DNA of 64,000 nt, from the NCBI GenBank assembly GCA_035048815.1, contig JAUCBN010000062.1:6024001-6088000 (forward strand), written 5' to 3'. The first letter of the stretch is position 1, and each line of letters starts with the position of its first letter. The notes below the pieces were generated by a model. It was not told where the DNA came from. It did no database searches and saw only the letters and a list, made by a program, of their open reading frames with translations. Below, in pieces: positions 1 through 11,957 of the stretch. The DNA comes from Abelmoschus esculentus. Taxonomy: Eukaryota > Streptophyta > Magnoliopsida > Malvales > Malvaceae. The translations under genes were made by a program, and so were the position numbers.

Positions 1-1369
1 ATTTCTTTAATAAATCAACTTTAAAACTCAACGATAATTAGAGTAGAAATTATCTGCCCTTAATTATGATGTAATTGAAATCCTAAAAGTAGGCCAGGTT
101 TTGTAATGAAATAATAAAAAAAAAGACAAATTTAACACAAGAAGGAGGGCTTAAGTCTCTAACCTTATGGTTAATAGCCACACACTTAGGGATGTAAAAA
201 GTTGATCCGACTTAAAAATTCGACTGAAACCTGTTTGAGTCAGAACCTGGTTTGACCCGAGGATGTAATGACCCGAACATGATTTGTATCTGACTATTGT
301 TGACCCAAACTCGATTTGGACTTGTTACTATTGTAATCGAACTCGACCTGCATTCAACCGAGAATGACCCGAATCCGATTTAAACATGTTACTGTGGACC
401 CGACACTCGACATGCATCCGGCTGAAACGAATCCGAACCCGAGTCTAATTTGGCAGATAAATGATATTACCTGACTAAATCGACTTGAGACCTAATTTTA
501 CCCGACTTGTTTTGAATCAGACTTGTTATTGATATGAACTAATATTTACAAAACTTGATATTTACATGACATGTAATTAAGGATATCTATAATTTGATGA
601 ATTTAAAATATTGATAAAAATAATTAGACTTAAAAAATTAAAATTGAGTATGAACTAGAGAATTAATTTAGGGACTAATATTTAGATTTAGTATTATATA
701 TTTAATTTTATTTATTTATTTACTATTTTATTGAGTTTTAGTGTACTTAATTTTAATTATAATTTTAAATTAATATTTCATTAAAAATTATAATTTTTAA
801 ATTGAAATTAATACTTAATTTAATATTTAAATTATTATAATTATAATAAAAAATATTTAATTATAATTTATTTAATTAAAATATTAATGTCATAATGTAT
901 ACAATTATATATTCACATTCATATCAAATTTTTGTGTATATTATATTTTATCAAATTTTATTATATATTATAAATTATATTTTTTAATTGAATTCACTTA
1001 TTAAACTTAGGATTTAATTAAGCTAAATTAATATCTAAAAAGCATAAAATATGAACATAATTAAAAGAATTCTAAAATTAAATTTAGATTTCTATTAAAT
1101 TAATCTAAATTATGAATCAATTAAATTAAACAAACACAATTGATAAAAAAAAAAAAGACAATTAATAAAGAAAAAGGGAAAATAATTTTTTTGAAGGAGA
1201 TAATCCACCCATTTTTTAAATTTTTGATTAAGTTACTTTTAGTGTAAAAATTTTGGATGGATATAAGTTATCCAAAATTTTGGAGAGCATTATAAATAAC
1301 TTTGATTATTATATAAAAAAGACGAAAAATATAAAATTTTGGAGAAAATTATAATATATAATAAATTTT
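1..1369. other. AT-rich intergenic DNA with a degenerate hAT-like segment
   Basis: No gene is visible. From about 187 a TAGGGATG-like start leads into sequence rich in GACCCGA/CCGAAC words up to about 520, a composition shared with other degenerate hAT-type MITEs in this window; no matching far end or target duplication was found. The rest is A/T homopolymer-rich sequence. Confidence 0.35.
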
Positions 1370-1508
1370 TAATCAATATATATTTAATACATTTTTTTTA
1401 AATTGAATAAAAAAATCTTCTATTTTAACAAGACTATATAAAGAAAAACATAGAATGAAATATTTAACAACTGATAAATACTATTATTATAAAAATATTA
1501 TATATTGC
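1370..1508 (+). repeat. Direct repeat A, upstream of the MMP pseudogene
   Basis: About 140 bp here recur in the same orientation at 3174-3319 with scattered substitutions and small indels; both copies begin TAATCAATATATATTTAATA and end near ATAAAAATATTAT. The copies bracket the metalloproteinase pseudogene and the LTR remnant. I infer an old tandem duplication of a gene-flanking region. Confidence 0.75.
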
Positions 1509-1693
1509 TTTGTTTTGGATAATTGATTTTATTATCCAATAGCAGGGAGCTGCTACAATAAACAAAGACAATGATAATTACCCCCTATGTATTTCAATAC
1601 ACGTATACCCCAATTGTTACATAACTCAATATTGGTAAAATCATTTTTGACTATATTTTTTTCTCGTTAACCTATTTTGTACAATGCTTTTAA

Positions 1694-2119
1694 TGGATTA
1701 TAAAATGGGTCATCCATCAGCAAATGAATAGTATAATTGCCTTCGACTTTTCTTCTCGTGAAAAAGTGTTTTTCATCATTGATGCGGCATTCCGAAAGTG
1801 GCAAGCTATAGTCCCGAAGCTTGCCATTCAAAGGGTATACCCAGGCAAAAATGCAAATATTACAATTTCTTTCACACATTGAGCATCGTCTTGTATGGTT
1901 ATTGTTATTATCCATCCGATTGAACGATTTACCTTGGTATTGATCATACATATTGGAGCACAAAATCAAAACATGTAGGGAATAAACAATATTTATTGTC
2001 TGGAGCCATGCATGAAATAAGACATACTCTTGGCCTTATGCATAGTGGCAATGAAAGTGCAGTCATGTATCATACACTCCTTCCTGGAACTACTAGAAGG
2101 AAGTTTATTCAAGAGGACA
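1694..2119 (+). pseudogene. Matrix metalloproteinase (matrixin) pseudogene, truncated
   Basis: Plant matrixins are extracellular zinc endopeptidases. Two blocks are recognisable on the plus strand. About 1694-1879 encodes a segment containing AAFRKWQAIVP and a following beta-strand region ending ITISFTH, which resembles the start of the matrixin catalytic domain; it ends at a TGA (1880-1882). After a frame change, about 1996-2119 encodes MHEIRHTLGLMHS, the zinc-binding HExxHxxGxxH helix, followed by a Met-turn-like VMYHT. The glycine usual after HEI is replaced by arginine. The reading stops where an LTR begins at 2120, so the apparent stop codon there is LTR sequence. Signal peptide, propeptide with cysteine switch and C-terminus are absent. 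The antisense ORF over the same bases is a shadow. Confidence 0.8.
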
Positions 2120-3165
2120 TGTAACCCCCTAAACCGGCCTATGCGGGAAGCCCGATTAGAGTGATCACAGTGTTCTTTATTTATTAATCAGTTTTGCATG
2201 AAGAATCAAGTAACGTGTACGAATAAAGAGAAATGTTGATTAACAATTAAAATGTATAAAGTGTCACCAAAACAAGGTATCTGGAAAACATTATTCATAA
2301 AATAACTCGTAAAACCAATAATAAAAATAATACGTTTAAACCACTAATAACAAATTATAGGCACATGTCACCTTAATTGTAAACCGGATAAGTTTTAAAA
2401 TATTACATCAAATGTAATCAGATGATGTATAGATCCTCCAATGCCAAATCCGGGATACCTATCTACGGATATCTGAAAGGGGAAAGAAAACAGATATGAG
2501 CTTGAAGCCCAGTGTGTTCCAACAGTGCAAATAAAAAAAATACGAGTAAAAACAATAAACAGTAATAACAAAAAATCAGTCATATGTATGCATGTTATGC
2601 TACCCTCCAACCGAACTCCAGGATACAGTTCCCTAGAACAGTATCTGATACAGGCATTAACCTAAGCCCATTAAAGAGAAGGTACCGACCAAAGGAATTA
2701 CCTTAGGGAACAGGCGGAATTACCCCGGATAAAGCACGGGAACCGATAACAGGCGGAATTACCCCAACTGAAGTTAGGAACCGTAAACAGACGGAATTAC
2801 CAGATGGATCAAGGCTGAACCGAATACTAGACACTACACATCATCCCAATGCTAAAATGGCAGGCATGCAATAATAACAAGAATCATGATGGTGGTAACA
2901 GGAATAAGCAGGCAACATGTATACATCAATCAGGAAATGTCATACAGGATATATCAGACATACAGTAAAATATAAAATAATCAATCTTAAGGTTCAAAAT
3001 AAGTGTTTATTTAAATCCAGAAAAACAGTCATGTGCACATATTTAATTCGTTTAAAACGTAAAATAGCAAGATACGGTTATATAGTACACAAGGAACACA
3101 CCTCAATGGCAGAAACAGACAGATGGTCTACTGGGCGTTCGAGCCTCGCTCTATAGCTGTACTGG
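2120..3165 (-). mobile_element. Truncated Tekay-type LTR remnant (minus orientation)
   Basis: The plus strand begins TGTAACCCCC directly inside the metalloproteinase coding sequence; read on the minus strand this is an LTR 3' end (..GGGGGTTACA), matching the ending of the Tekay LTR near 55505. A segment rich in direct repeats, including four copies of GGAATTACC (about 2693-2801), occupies the middle, like the repeat block of the larger Tekay LTR. Its outer end near 3165 lacks a clear TG start, and repeat B follows immediately, so it is probably truncated. No target duplication could be assigned. Confidence 0.6.
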
Positions 3166-3173
3166 TTAAAATA

Positions 3174-3319
3174 TTAATCAATATATATTTAATATAATTT
3201 TTTAAAGTTGAATACAAAAAAAAAAAATCTTCTATTTTTGCAAGACTAGATAAAGATAAACATAGAACGAAATATTTCACAACCGATAAATAGTGTTATT
3301 ATAAAAATATTATGTAATG
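3174..3319 (+). repeat. Direct repeat B
   Basis: Second copy of the repeat at 1370-1508, same orientation, with a longer A-run. No metalloproteinase sequence follows it, so if it once flanked a tandem gene copy, that copy is gone. Confidence 0.75.
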
Positions 3320-4544
3320 CATTTTAGTGCATAACAATATTATTAATTATTAAAAAATGATATTCAAGTAAAATTAGTCTAGTTAATATGGTATTGATAT
3401 CAATTGTATAGGGTTTAAACAAATATTCAATATTTTTAGTTTTGTTCCGATTTAAAATTGTATTATCATTGCACTTAAAAATAAAATATAATCATTTAGT
3501 TAAGTTTTAAACTTAATGTTAACTGTAAAAGTCGACGAAAGTCGTAGACGATCCGATAGTATTTTTGGGTTTTTAAGTGAATTTTCCTCTCGAATCTTTT
3601 CGGTCCTAATCACTTACGTTCTATAAAATACGTTCTATAAAATTTGGATAGGTATCACTTATAGGGAAGTTGAGACATTATAAATGTAGAGCAATCTCGC
3701 CAAAAATTATGTTTTAAGTTTAATGGTTCTATAATTCGAGGACAAAGGTCATATAGATCTAATAGTTATAAATTTAATTGTAAAACTGAAGAACTGAGAT
3801 TTAAACCTCATATGTAAACTAAATGGCTAATAACTAGGTAAATTGTTTATGTTAGTAGCCTATAAGGACCCATAGTAGATCATTTAATGATGTATGGTAA
3901 TTTAGGGTCTTTGTTGTGTGTTGATAGGGTGTCTATGTAGTTAAAACACCTTGTTTAATGAGATGACTAATGAAGACGTTTAATGCATATTTTCATATTA
4001 TGATAACAACTTCGAAATGTATAATAATGGGTTGATATGTAGCAATAATATGAGATTTTCGGGGATCATGTTGCTTGTATGACAGATAAGATTTTGTTTG
4101 GTTATATGTTGATGTATCGTGTTATATGAGCACTTGATTGTTGAGATCCAAATACTTAATGAAAAGTGTTACAACAACTTGGTAAAATTTGAGCGGATTG
4201 GGGTTACCTATGAAATGTAACCTGGGCCTCATCCGAATATACTCGTGAGAGGATTCCGAATAAGGTATATGATTCGATACTATGTAACTTAGCCTCAACC
4301 AAGGTATGTGATCCGATGCTATATGATCTAGACTCACCTAAAGTATATGTACTAATGTTATATGACTTAACCTCACTCCTACTCTGATGTGGTATGTTAT
4401 ATAGGGCCTTGTGTCACTAATGTTGGATATCTTGTCGCTAATGTACGATGATACATCTGTGTTATATAGGGTATGGATGTTTGGTATGTTATGTGAGATA
4501 AATATTGGACTTGTATGAGTGATCCTCGTGGTAGTCATCTTTAC
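3320..4544. other. Intergenic, no gene recognised
   Basis: AT-rich with many GTTATATGA-like words between about 4080 and 4540. It lies on the 3' side of a minus-strand gag relic, so it may be degraded retrotransposon sequence, but I cannot place any domain here. Confidence 0.3.
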
Positions 4545-4806
4545 GAGTGCTCTTATCTTTCTAACCTATAGCTTCCCCATTCTTCTTATCTTTTGGATTT
4601 ATGGTGGACTCCGTGTGACTTGTATAATCTATTAGACTTTCGGTTATGGTTATAGCATCGGTAAGAGTTTGCACTCCTCGATGCCTTAGCTCGGTTTTAG
4701 CCCATTGGAGTCCATCTATAAAATTGAAGAGTGAATTTTTTTGGAGAGATTAGAAATCTCGAGCACTAAATTGATGAACTCTTTGACATAGTCTCGGATG
4801 TTCCCG
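4545..4806 (-). pseudogene. Retrotransposon gag fragment
   Basis: Read on the minus strand, three frames together give a gag-like stretch: a start containing RDYVKEFINLVLEI, then a block with a tryptophan-containing helix and LRHRGVQTLTDAITI, then SLIDYT. This matches the C-terminal half of the retrotrans_gag domain. Frameshifts separate the blocks, and no zinc knuckle, protease or reverse transcriptase follows. An isolated relic. Confidence 0.6.
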
Positions 4807-5614
4807 TTTTAAATATATGAAATTATTAAAACAAATATGAAAAGAGAAAACTATTCAATCTAATTTAAAGCGTATAAATGAAAAATATAAATTAATATGA
4901 ATCAAAGTTCATTTTAAATCTTGTTTTAACTATACTTTAAATATATCTAAAATATTTTTAATTCTAATTTAATTATTTAGAATAATTTAATGTTTTATAT
5001 GTTTTCATACATTTCATGCGACCCAAATTTGAGTTTTTTCTTAATTATTTTTATTTTTTTAATATTTACTGCATTTTAAAATATATATATATAATGGTGC
5101 AGTTAGTTACAAAATAATTGTTTGGCGTAGAGGTAAAGCCGTGGAGGATAATATGTGTCATCATTTTATTGAAAGAAAATAAATATATTAATAATAAATT
5201 AATCAAATTAAAAAAAAAAAAGTAAATTTATCTAATCTGATAATAATACCAGTTTTCTAAATTAATTTTGTTTAATTAAATTAAAATTAAGATTCTATTA
5301 ATTTAATATGTAATTAATATGGGCCGAATATCTAGTTGTTTAATTGTATGGTTAAAATAAGAACAACCTCATAATTTGTCTTAGTAGTTCACCCAAAAGA
5401 AAATATTGTTTTATTCTAGATGATTCATATTTAAGCAGTTTGTCTATATGATACAGATAGATTATATAAAAGTTAAGATTAATAAATAAAGCATTATCTT
5501 ATAGTTACATTAGATAATTAAATTCAACATATTAGTTCTGTAAACTTTAGTTTATACAAGTCTTTTAGTTTTAGATGTTAGGGATTCAGTTTAAAGTTTA
5601 GAGTTTAAGTGTTT
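4807..5614. other. Intergenic, nothing recognised
   Basis: AT-rich sequence without coding signal, inverted repeats or recognisable element ends. Confidence 0.5.
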
Positions 5615-7585
5615 GGATTAGAGATGGTAATTAGAGGTGGTAACGGGTCGTTTGGTTTTAGTTCGGATTGTTTCGGTTTGGTTCATTTCGGGTTTGTTTA
5701 CATTCGGTTCGGGTCTATTCGGGTTTTATTTCGGTTATATGATAATTCGGTCAATTCGAATATCGGATCGGTGATTCGGGTCAATATCGGATCGGTTGTT
5801 TTTGGGTCTGGTCAATATCGAATCGAATGTTTTCGAGTCGGGTCCATATCGGGTTGGTTCAGATAGGGTCAATCTTTGAATTTTTGGGTTAATTTGGTTT
5901 GAGTTGGACTTGAGTATGAATCTAATCGTGTATATTATATATATAATTAATCATATATTTTTGTAAAAATATGTCTTTTTATTTGTTTTTTAGTAAAAAA
6001 AAATATATTTTTTATTTGTAAAAATCATCATCGAACATGCTTTTTATTTGATGATATTATCATTTAAGTTTAATTCCAATAGTTAAATGTTTTGAAATCA
6101 ATCATCATTGGTATTAATCATTTAACCTGAATTTAACGAATCACGAGCCAATCTTATAACTATATTTTTAATTTCATATTCGATGATGGTTTTTAGTACG
6201 ATAGAAATTTTTTATATTTTTAAAATACATGTAAAAAAGAGATATAATTTTATGGGCATAAAGCCAAACCTTAAACCATAATTGCATATATGATGAGCAT
6301 ATTGAAAAATCCTCTGTCATCTCTACTTTAACTTTTAATTCATCTTTTATCTTTATAGCGGCCAACTACCATCGATTTTGAGTTTTTAACGGTTGATCTA
6401 CCTTTTCGATTCTTCCTTCCCTCTCACTTGGATTGAAATTAAATAATAATAATAAGATTTTATTATTTATCGTATTGTTAAAAAATAAACAATAGTAAAA
6501 ATAAATTATTCATTCACTTTGACTCAATTATCAGGTTAAAATCGGATTGATGTTCGGTTTAGATCGGTTTTGAGCAAGTTAATTTCGAGTTGCTTTCGGT
6601 TCGGGTGAAAATTGGTTCGGGTCAAATCGGTTTGGTTAAAATTGGTTACGGGTCTATATCGATTCTTCTAGAATTCGGATTTTCAATTTCGGTTTCGGTT
6701 CGAGTTTCAGATCAGGTTAGGTTCATCTTGCTCGGATTCAATCGATTCTCGGTTCGGGTCAATTAGATCGATTTCCGATTCTCGGCTCGGGTCAATCAGT
6801 TCGATTTTCGATTCTCGGATCAAGTTTGTCAAGTCTAATGGTAATGGATCAGACTTTACAAAGTTCAAGTTCAATCTAATTAATAATCTAATTTTCAAAA
6901 AAAAATCTAATTCTGAATTCAAGTCCAATTATATAAATCCAAATTCGATCCAATAAAATATTTAAAATTTATATCTCAATCTAAAAGTCCAAATCCAATT
7001 ATTTTTTAAGTAACAACTCAAACAAATATCTTTAAATAAAAAATGATTTTCATCAATCAAATGTATTTAAATTAATATCGTAAATAAATCTCAACAAATA
7101 TTATAATCTAATATAAAATAAAGTAAAGTAAAAATTCAAAGTATAATTAAAAAATTTAACAAATAAATTATCCTTATATAAACTACTATTGTTTTACTAG
7201 TCTACTAATATAACTACTTTCCAAATCACAATTATAAAATGTATAATAAATATTAAAATCCAATGAAACAAATTAAAATATAATCAAAATGTTCAACTGT
7301 TAACATTCGATATAGAGAAAAAAATTTAACCATCAAACTATCATTGTTTTAATTAAAGCTCAACAAAAGCCTATACTAAAGGAAAACATAAATAGAATTA
7401 CAAAAGATATTAATCATCTAAAATATTAATCTTATATAAACTTAATTAAGATTTTAATATATATATATATATAAATATAAGAAATTAAATATTTTTATTA
7501 AAATTTATATATGTATTTCACTCATCGTATATGGATTCAGATTGGATTTAGATCGGATCATGACAATATTCATATACGACCTACC
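5615..7585. repeat. Degenerate hAT-like MITE cluster (GGTTCGGGT-rich)
   Basis: Long runs of GGTTCGGGTCAATATCGG-like words (5640-5870, 6530-6830) and their complements (6830-7000, 7520-7700) are typical in composition of short non-autonomous hAT elements in plants. A terminal-like CATCCCTAG occurs at about 7698-7706. I could not pair ends with confidence, and short ORFs here are low-complexity artefacts. Confidence 0.35.
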
Positions 7586-7830
7586 TTTTATTAGGATTTG
7601 GACCTTTTCTTCGTATTTGAATTCGAACTTTTATTGATCAAATTTAGATTAAATTTTTCGGATCAAATCAGATTCAGATCGAATTCAGATTATATTGTCA
7701 TCCCTAGTTTAGATAATAGTATTTAGAATTTTATGTTTATAGTTTATAATTTAGTTTTTTAAGGTTTAAGTGTAATAATTTAATATTTAAATTTATAATA
7801 TAAACATGTAAATTTATATAAAATAAATTT
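7586..7830 (+). repeat. Tandem duplication copy 1, left part (interrupted by the MULE)
   Basis: Sequence from TTTTATTAGGATTTGGA to AATAAATTT is repeated at 12727-12971. The remainder of this copy continues after the transposon at 12627-12714. The unit is about 345 bp once the transposon is removed. Confidence 0.85.
7822..7830 (+). repeat. MULE target site duplication, left (AATAAATTT)
   Basis: Nine bases identical to 12618-12626, as expected for Mutator-like elements. The unoccupied equivalent occurs once at 12963-12971. Confidence 0.9.
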
Positions 7831-7979
7831 GGATAAATTACACGGATAGCCACAATACTATGGGGTTAGTATCGAACTGGACACAATACTTTAAAAAGAA
7901 TCAAATACACCGGTAAACTATTAATTTGGTATTAAAATAGCCATCTGCCGTTAAGGAATTAACGGAGAAACTGATGTGG
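7831..7979 (+). repeat. MULE left terminal inverted repeat
   Basis: Inverted match to 12469-12617 over 149 bp with few differences. It includes GCCATCTGCCGTTAAGGAAT near the inner part. Confidence 0.9.
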
Positions 7980-8543
7980 CTGTTAACTATTAACGGATCA
8001 TCTAACGTGTCTTTCCACGTCTCCAAATAATAACAGACTGTTTAATAAACCTAAAAAACACTTTTCACTTAATTTTCTTCTTTGTTCGACAGAAGACGGC
8101 GAAGGGGGTTGAAATTTCTTCAGATTTGCGTAAGATGAGTGGTTATCTTCGTGAAAAAGGAAGACTCAATCCTAAATACGATACGTAATTTTATTTTTGT
8201 GTATTATTATTGATTTATTTTCCGATTAGTTTGAGATTTAGGGTTTGGTATTATCATTAATACTAAATTTAGGTTTAAAATTTGGGGATTAGGGTTTTTG
8301 TTTACGCTAATACTTGAGATTAAGGTTAATATTAAGTTTAATAAACTATTGTATTGTAATGGTAATATATAGGAAATACATTTAGGGTGGGGTCTGTGAT
8401 ACTTTTTTCTTTTTCCTTTTTTCCAATTTAATATATAGGAAAGCATAAGTAGTAGAGGTGGTGGGGTCTATGATGTTTTTTCAGTTTAATATATACATAT
8501 TAGAATTTTGTTTCTTCTGCAAATGAAAACATCTTATGGTCCT

Positions 8544-9217
8544 TGTTCTTATATAATTCTCATGCATATGAACACGAATCTATTTTCCTTTTTCCTATAT
8601 AATTCTCATGCATATGAATACAAATTCATTTTCCTTTTTCTCCGTAATCAATCTTCTCATTTACGATCAACATCTTCTGGAGTCTTTCTTGAAAAAATTT
8701 ATTTCTATGAAAAAATAGAATATCTTGTAGAAGTCTTTTCTAATGATTTTTAGAACAATCTGTGGTTGTTCAAAGACCCTTTCATACATTTTATTAGGTA
8801 TCAAGGAAAGTCAATTTTATCCTCAAAGGATATGTCTCTTCTGATGAATAAGTGGAAATATTACTTTGTCGATTTATGGCAATATTATTTTTACATGTGA
8901 TTTCAATCAGGAAGAGTTCGTATAAATCAATTATATAAATATTCTCTCGACTTTTTGGGCTATCTTTCAAGTGTGCGATTAAATCTTTCAGTGGTACAGA
9001 GTCAAATGCTAGAAAATTCATTTATAATAGATAATGTTATGAAGACGTTGGATACAAGAATTTCAATAATTTCTCGCATCGGATCATTGTCTAAGGCGAA
9101 ATTTTGTAACACATTAGGGCATCCTATCAGTAAGCCGACGTGGGCCGATTCCTCCGATTCTGATATTATTGATCGATTTGTGCGTATATGCAAAAATCTT
9201 TCTCATTATCACAATAG
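8544..9217 (+). pseudogene. Chloroplast matK fragment captured in the MULE
   Basis: MatK is the plastid group II intron maturase. One frame, starting in the second copy of the 46-bp repeat, encodes hallmark matK stretches in order: FIFLFLRNQSSHLRSTSSGV, IYFYEKIEYLVEVF, LWLFKDPFIH, RYQGKSIL, LLMNKWKYY, GYLSSVRLNLSVV, SQMLENSFIIDNVMK, AKFCNTLGHPISKPTWADSS, DSDIIDRFVRICKNLSHY. This is a central-to-C-terminal part of the roughly 500-aa protein. Two in-frame stops, TAG (8751-8753) and TGA (8898-8900), sit where glutamine and tryptophan are expected, both explained by C-to-T or G-to-A changes. Homology ends just after LSHYHN, where transposase sequence begins in the same frame. It lacks the maturase C-terminus and cannot function as a plastid gene here. 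Confidence 0.93.
8550..8641 (+). repeat. 46-bp tandem duplication inside the matK segment
   Basis: TATATAATTCTCATGCATATGAA occurs at 8550 and again at 8596, each followed by an ATTTTCCTTTTT stretch. It duplicates one short part of matK at the left edge of the captured piece. Copy 2 continues in the matK frame. Confidence 0.8.
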
Positions 9218-10960
9218 GGTGAATTCTAAAAATTTTAGTCTTGTGGTACATCATGGTGGCTTTATTGTTAGGAGACCTAAGGTCAAATTTACTGGAACAT
9301 TAGTGAACTATTTTGATAACTTAAATATTGATACAATGTCAATGTTTAAAGTTAATGCAATGATTGAGCAATTAGGGATTAATTGTGTTGTTAAAGTCTT
9401 TTGGCAACTTTCTTCTATTCTAATAGAATTAAAAAAACTAATGACTGATGTTGATGTCTTAGAGATGATTAACAATCTACCTACAAATCATTATGGTCAC
9501 ATTTACATAGAAGAAATTGTAAGTGAATCTCAACAGAATTCTACTGATAATGTGAATGATGAATCTGAAATTAGGATATCTTCTGAGTGTGACTCAGACG
9601 ATGAGGAATATGTTGCTGAATCTGAGTTAACCAAGAATTTATCTTACTTTTCTGATAGTGAAAATAAAAACATTAGTTCTGAAACTTAAATGTGTAATGT
9701 AAATGTTAGGTTGGACAGTTCTGATATGAAAATTGATGTAGACAGTGATCATTCTGATTCACTACACAGTCTAGATGATTCATAAGAGTATGGTTCCAAA
9801 AAATCTAGATTTTCAAAGTTTAATAGTAAGGTTGACATGAGTAATCCTAGACTTAAGGTAGGGTTGATATTTTTCAATAAGTCAATATTTCTGTCAAAGG
9901 CTCATTTTTCTGTCACGTGCAAGTCAGACATGTTTCTGAATAATAATTGTGAGTATTTTAATAAGGTAAATTATATATTGAGTATAAGTTCTATGAGTTG
10001 CTTCTAATTGTAATTTCAAATCAGTTAATACTTGAGGCTATAGACAAACCAATCATTACATTGATAGAGTCCATCAGAATCAAATTAATGCAAATAGTGG
10101 CTAAAAAAGAAAGATCAAGCTGAGAGTTGGACTGGAATGTTATGTCATAAGATTCAAAAGAAAGTAGACCATGCAATCACACTGGCACATAGGTATAACT
10201 ACTTTTACCATCTAGTTTATTCTTTTATACAATTTTGCATGAGTTGTATAAGTTGTATGAATTGCTTCTGATTATTATTAGTTTATATAATTGGACTGAA
10301 ATGTTTTTATAGTTGTTGGCCTATTTATGCTGGTGGACACATGTATCAAATTTCATGTGGTCCTTCAATTCAGCATACAGTTAATATTCAAGAATGGACG
10401 TGTTCTTGCAAAAAAAATGGAAACTAACAGGTTTATTTTTTGGGGAACTAAGAGTTTCATATAAGAGTTTCGTGTGATTATGTTTTGATTACAATATTGT
10501 TTATATCATGGTTTTTATGCAGGCATTCCATGTGTGCATGTTATTTCAGTTATTTTATCCCTTTCAGATAGGCCAGAAAAATATGTGGATCCTTTTTATC
10601 ATGTATTAACACAGAGAGTTATTTATTCTCATCTGATAAGTTCAGTAAGAGGTGAACAACAATGAATAAATGAATCAATAATGGATCCTGTCCTACCACC
10701 TATTTTTAAAAGACTTCTTGGAAGACCACACAAGAAGAGAAGAAGAGAGGCTGATGAAACAATAACTCAAAGTGGTAAAATATCAAGGAGGGACACCAAG
10801 ATATATTATAAAAATGTGGAGGAAGTGGACATAATATCAGAACATGTAAAGGAAAAGCTCCAACAACCAGCCAAGCCACAAGAATCACTTCATCTTCTAC
10901 AAAAGCTCGAAGAATTCGAAAACTACCAATAAGTTTTTTAAAATTCATAATTTATGCAAT
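9218..10960 (+). pseudogene. MULE mudrA-like transposase, catalytic core deleted
   Basis: The frame entering from matK continues into a PB1-like N-terminal MULE domain (FSLVVHHGG.., YFDNLNIDTMSM) and then an acidic stretch ending at TAA (9687-9689). In the same frame further on comes SRFSKFNSKVDMSNPRLKVG, the conserved stretch before the MULE DNA-binding region. The DDE core is missing. From about 10035 the C-terminal part resumes with KPIITLIESIRIKLMQ, then MYQISCGPSIQHTVN with WTCSCKK and, across a GT..AG intron (about 10431-10522), IPCVHVISVI, which together form the SWIM zinc finger. A basic tail and a CGGSGHNIRTC zinc knuckle follow. Frameshifts and stops are numerous. The real start codon cannot be fixed; the 9009 ATG is inside matK. 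Confidence 0.85.
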
Positions 10961-11339
10961 ATTACATTTTTACTTACAAATTTCATAATAAAAAATAACT
11001 CTAACATTATATATGTTTTACAGATTAGAAGATCTAGAACTACAAGCCAAGTAAGAAACACTCCTAGAACCACACCATCTTAGTCTTCCCAAGTACACAC
11101 TTCTAAAACCACACCATTTCAGCCTTCCCAAGTATACACTTTTAGATGGATGCCCACACCTACTTTACATGTCAATCAAGAAAGTACTGTCAGTCAAGCT
11201 TCTCCAAGAGTTGATCCTTGAATGTATGCAAACAAGTTTTTGTTCATATCAAATATTTGATCAATTTCTTTTGTGGATTACTAGTTACAATTTCATTCAA
11301 GTACAATTATTTTGGTGTATTTGTCAATCATTTTTTTTT

Positions 11340-11600
11340 GTATTGGCATCACAGAATATGTATTGATCAATTAAACAGTATTTTGGTCTTACATTATGTG
11401 TATTGGTCAATCAAACAGAATGTGTATTGATTTAACATTATGAAATGAATGTGTTTTGCAGATTATGTGTTTGAATAACTGGTTTGAATATGTGTTTTAG
11501 GGTCTATTTAATGAATATGTATTTTTGAGTATGTATTTTAATATGTGTTTGAATAACTGGTTTGAATATGTGTTTGAATAACTGGTTTGCAGATTAAATC
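11340..11600 (+). repeat. Short tandem repeats in the MULE interior
   Basis: TGTGTATTGATCAATTAAACAG-like and GTGTTTGAATAACTGGTTTG units occur several times in succession. No coding sequence is recognised between the transposase relic and the minus-strand zf-GRF gene. Confidence 0.6.
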
Positions 11601-11957
11601 TAGTGCATATAAGATATACAACAAAACTAATACATGAAAACATAAACCAAGAATTATGGACCTATTGTGAATGAATATGTTTTTTTGAGTCAAATCTTAG
11701 TTTTTTTTTCAAACCAGTTTTTTAATTGAAAACACAAACCAAGAAATTTTTTTCCAAACATAAACAATAAAAACAACAGATTTTTAATTCAAAATAAAGA
11801 AATTTCATTAAAAAGATAGATTCTTCATTACAAATAACCTGAATTTTCATCATACAACCTAGAAAAAAAGAACTTGCATCTTACATCTTCTATTACAAAT
11901 AATCCACCCTAAACCCAGATTCTACTACAAACTTATATAACCCAGAAAATTCAGAAT

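Noticed and set aside
1667..1969. 100-aa minus-strand ORF
   Set aside because: It is antisense to the metalloproteinase relic, whose plus-strand translation matches a known domain.
8955..9017. Translation start at 8955
   Set aside because: The codon is TTG within matK sequence. The frame simply continues from the upstream matK segment after a stop at 8898.
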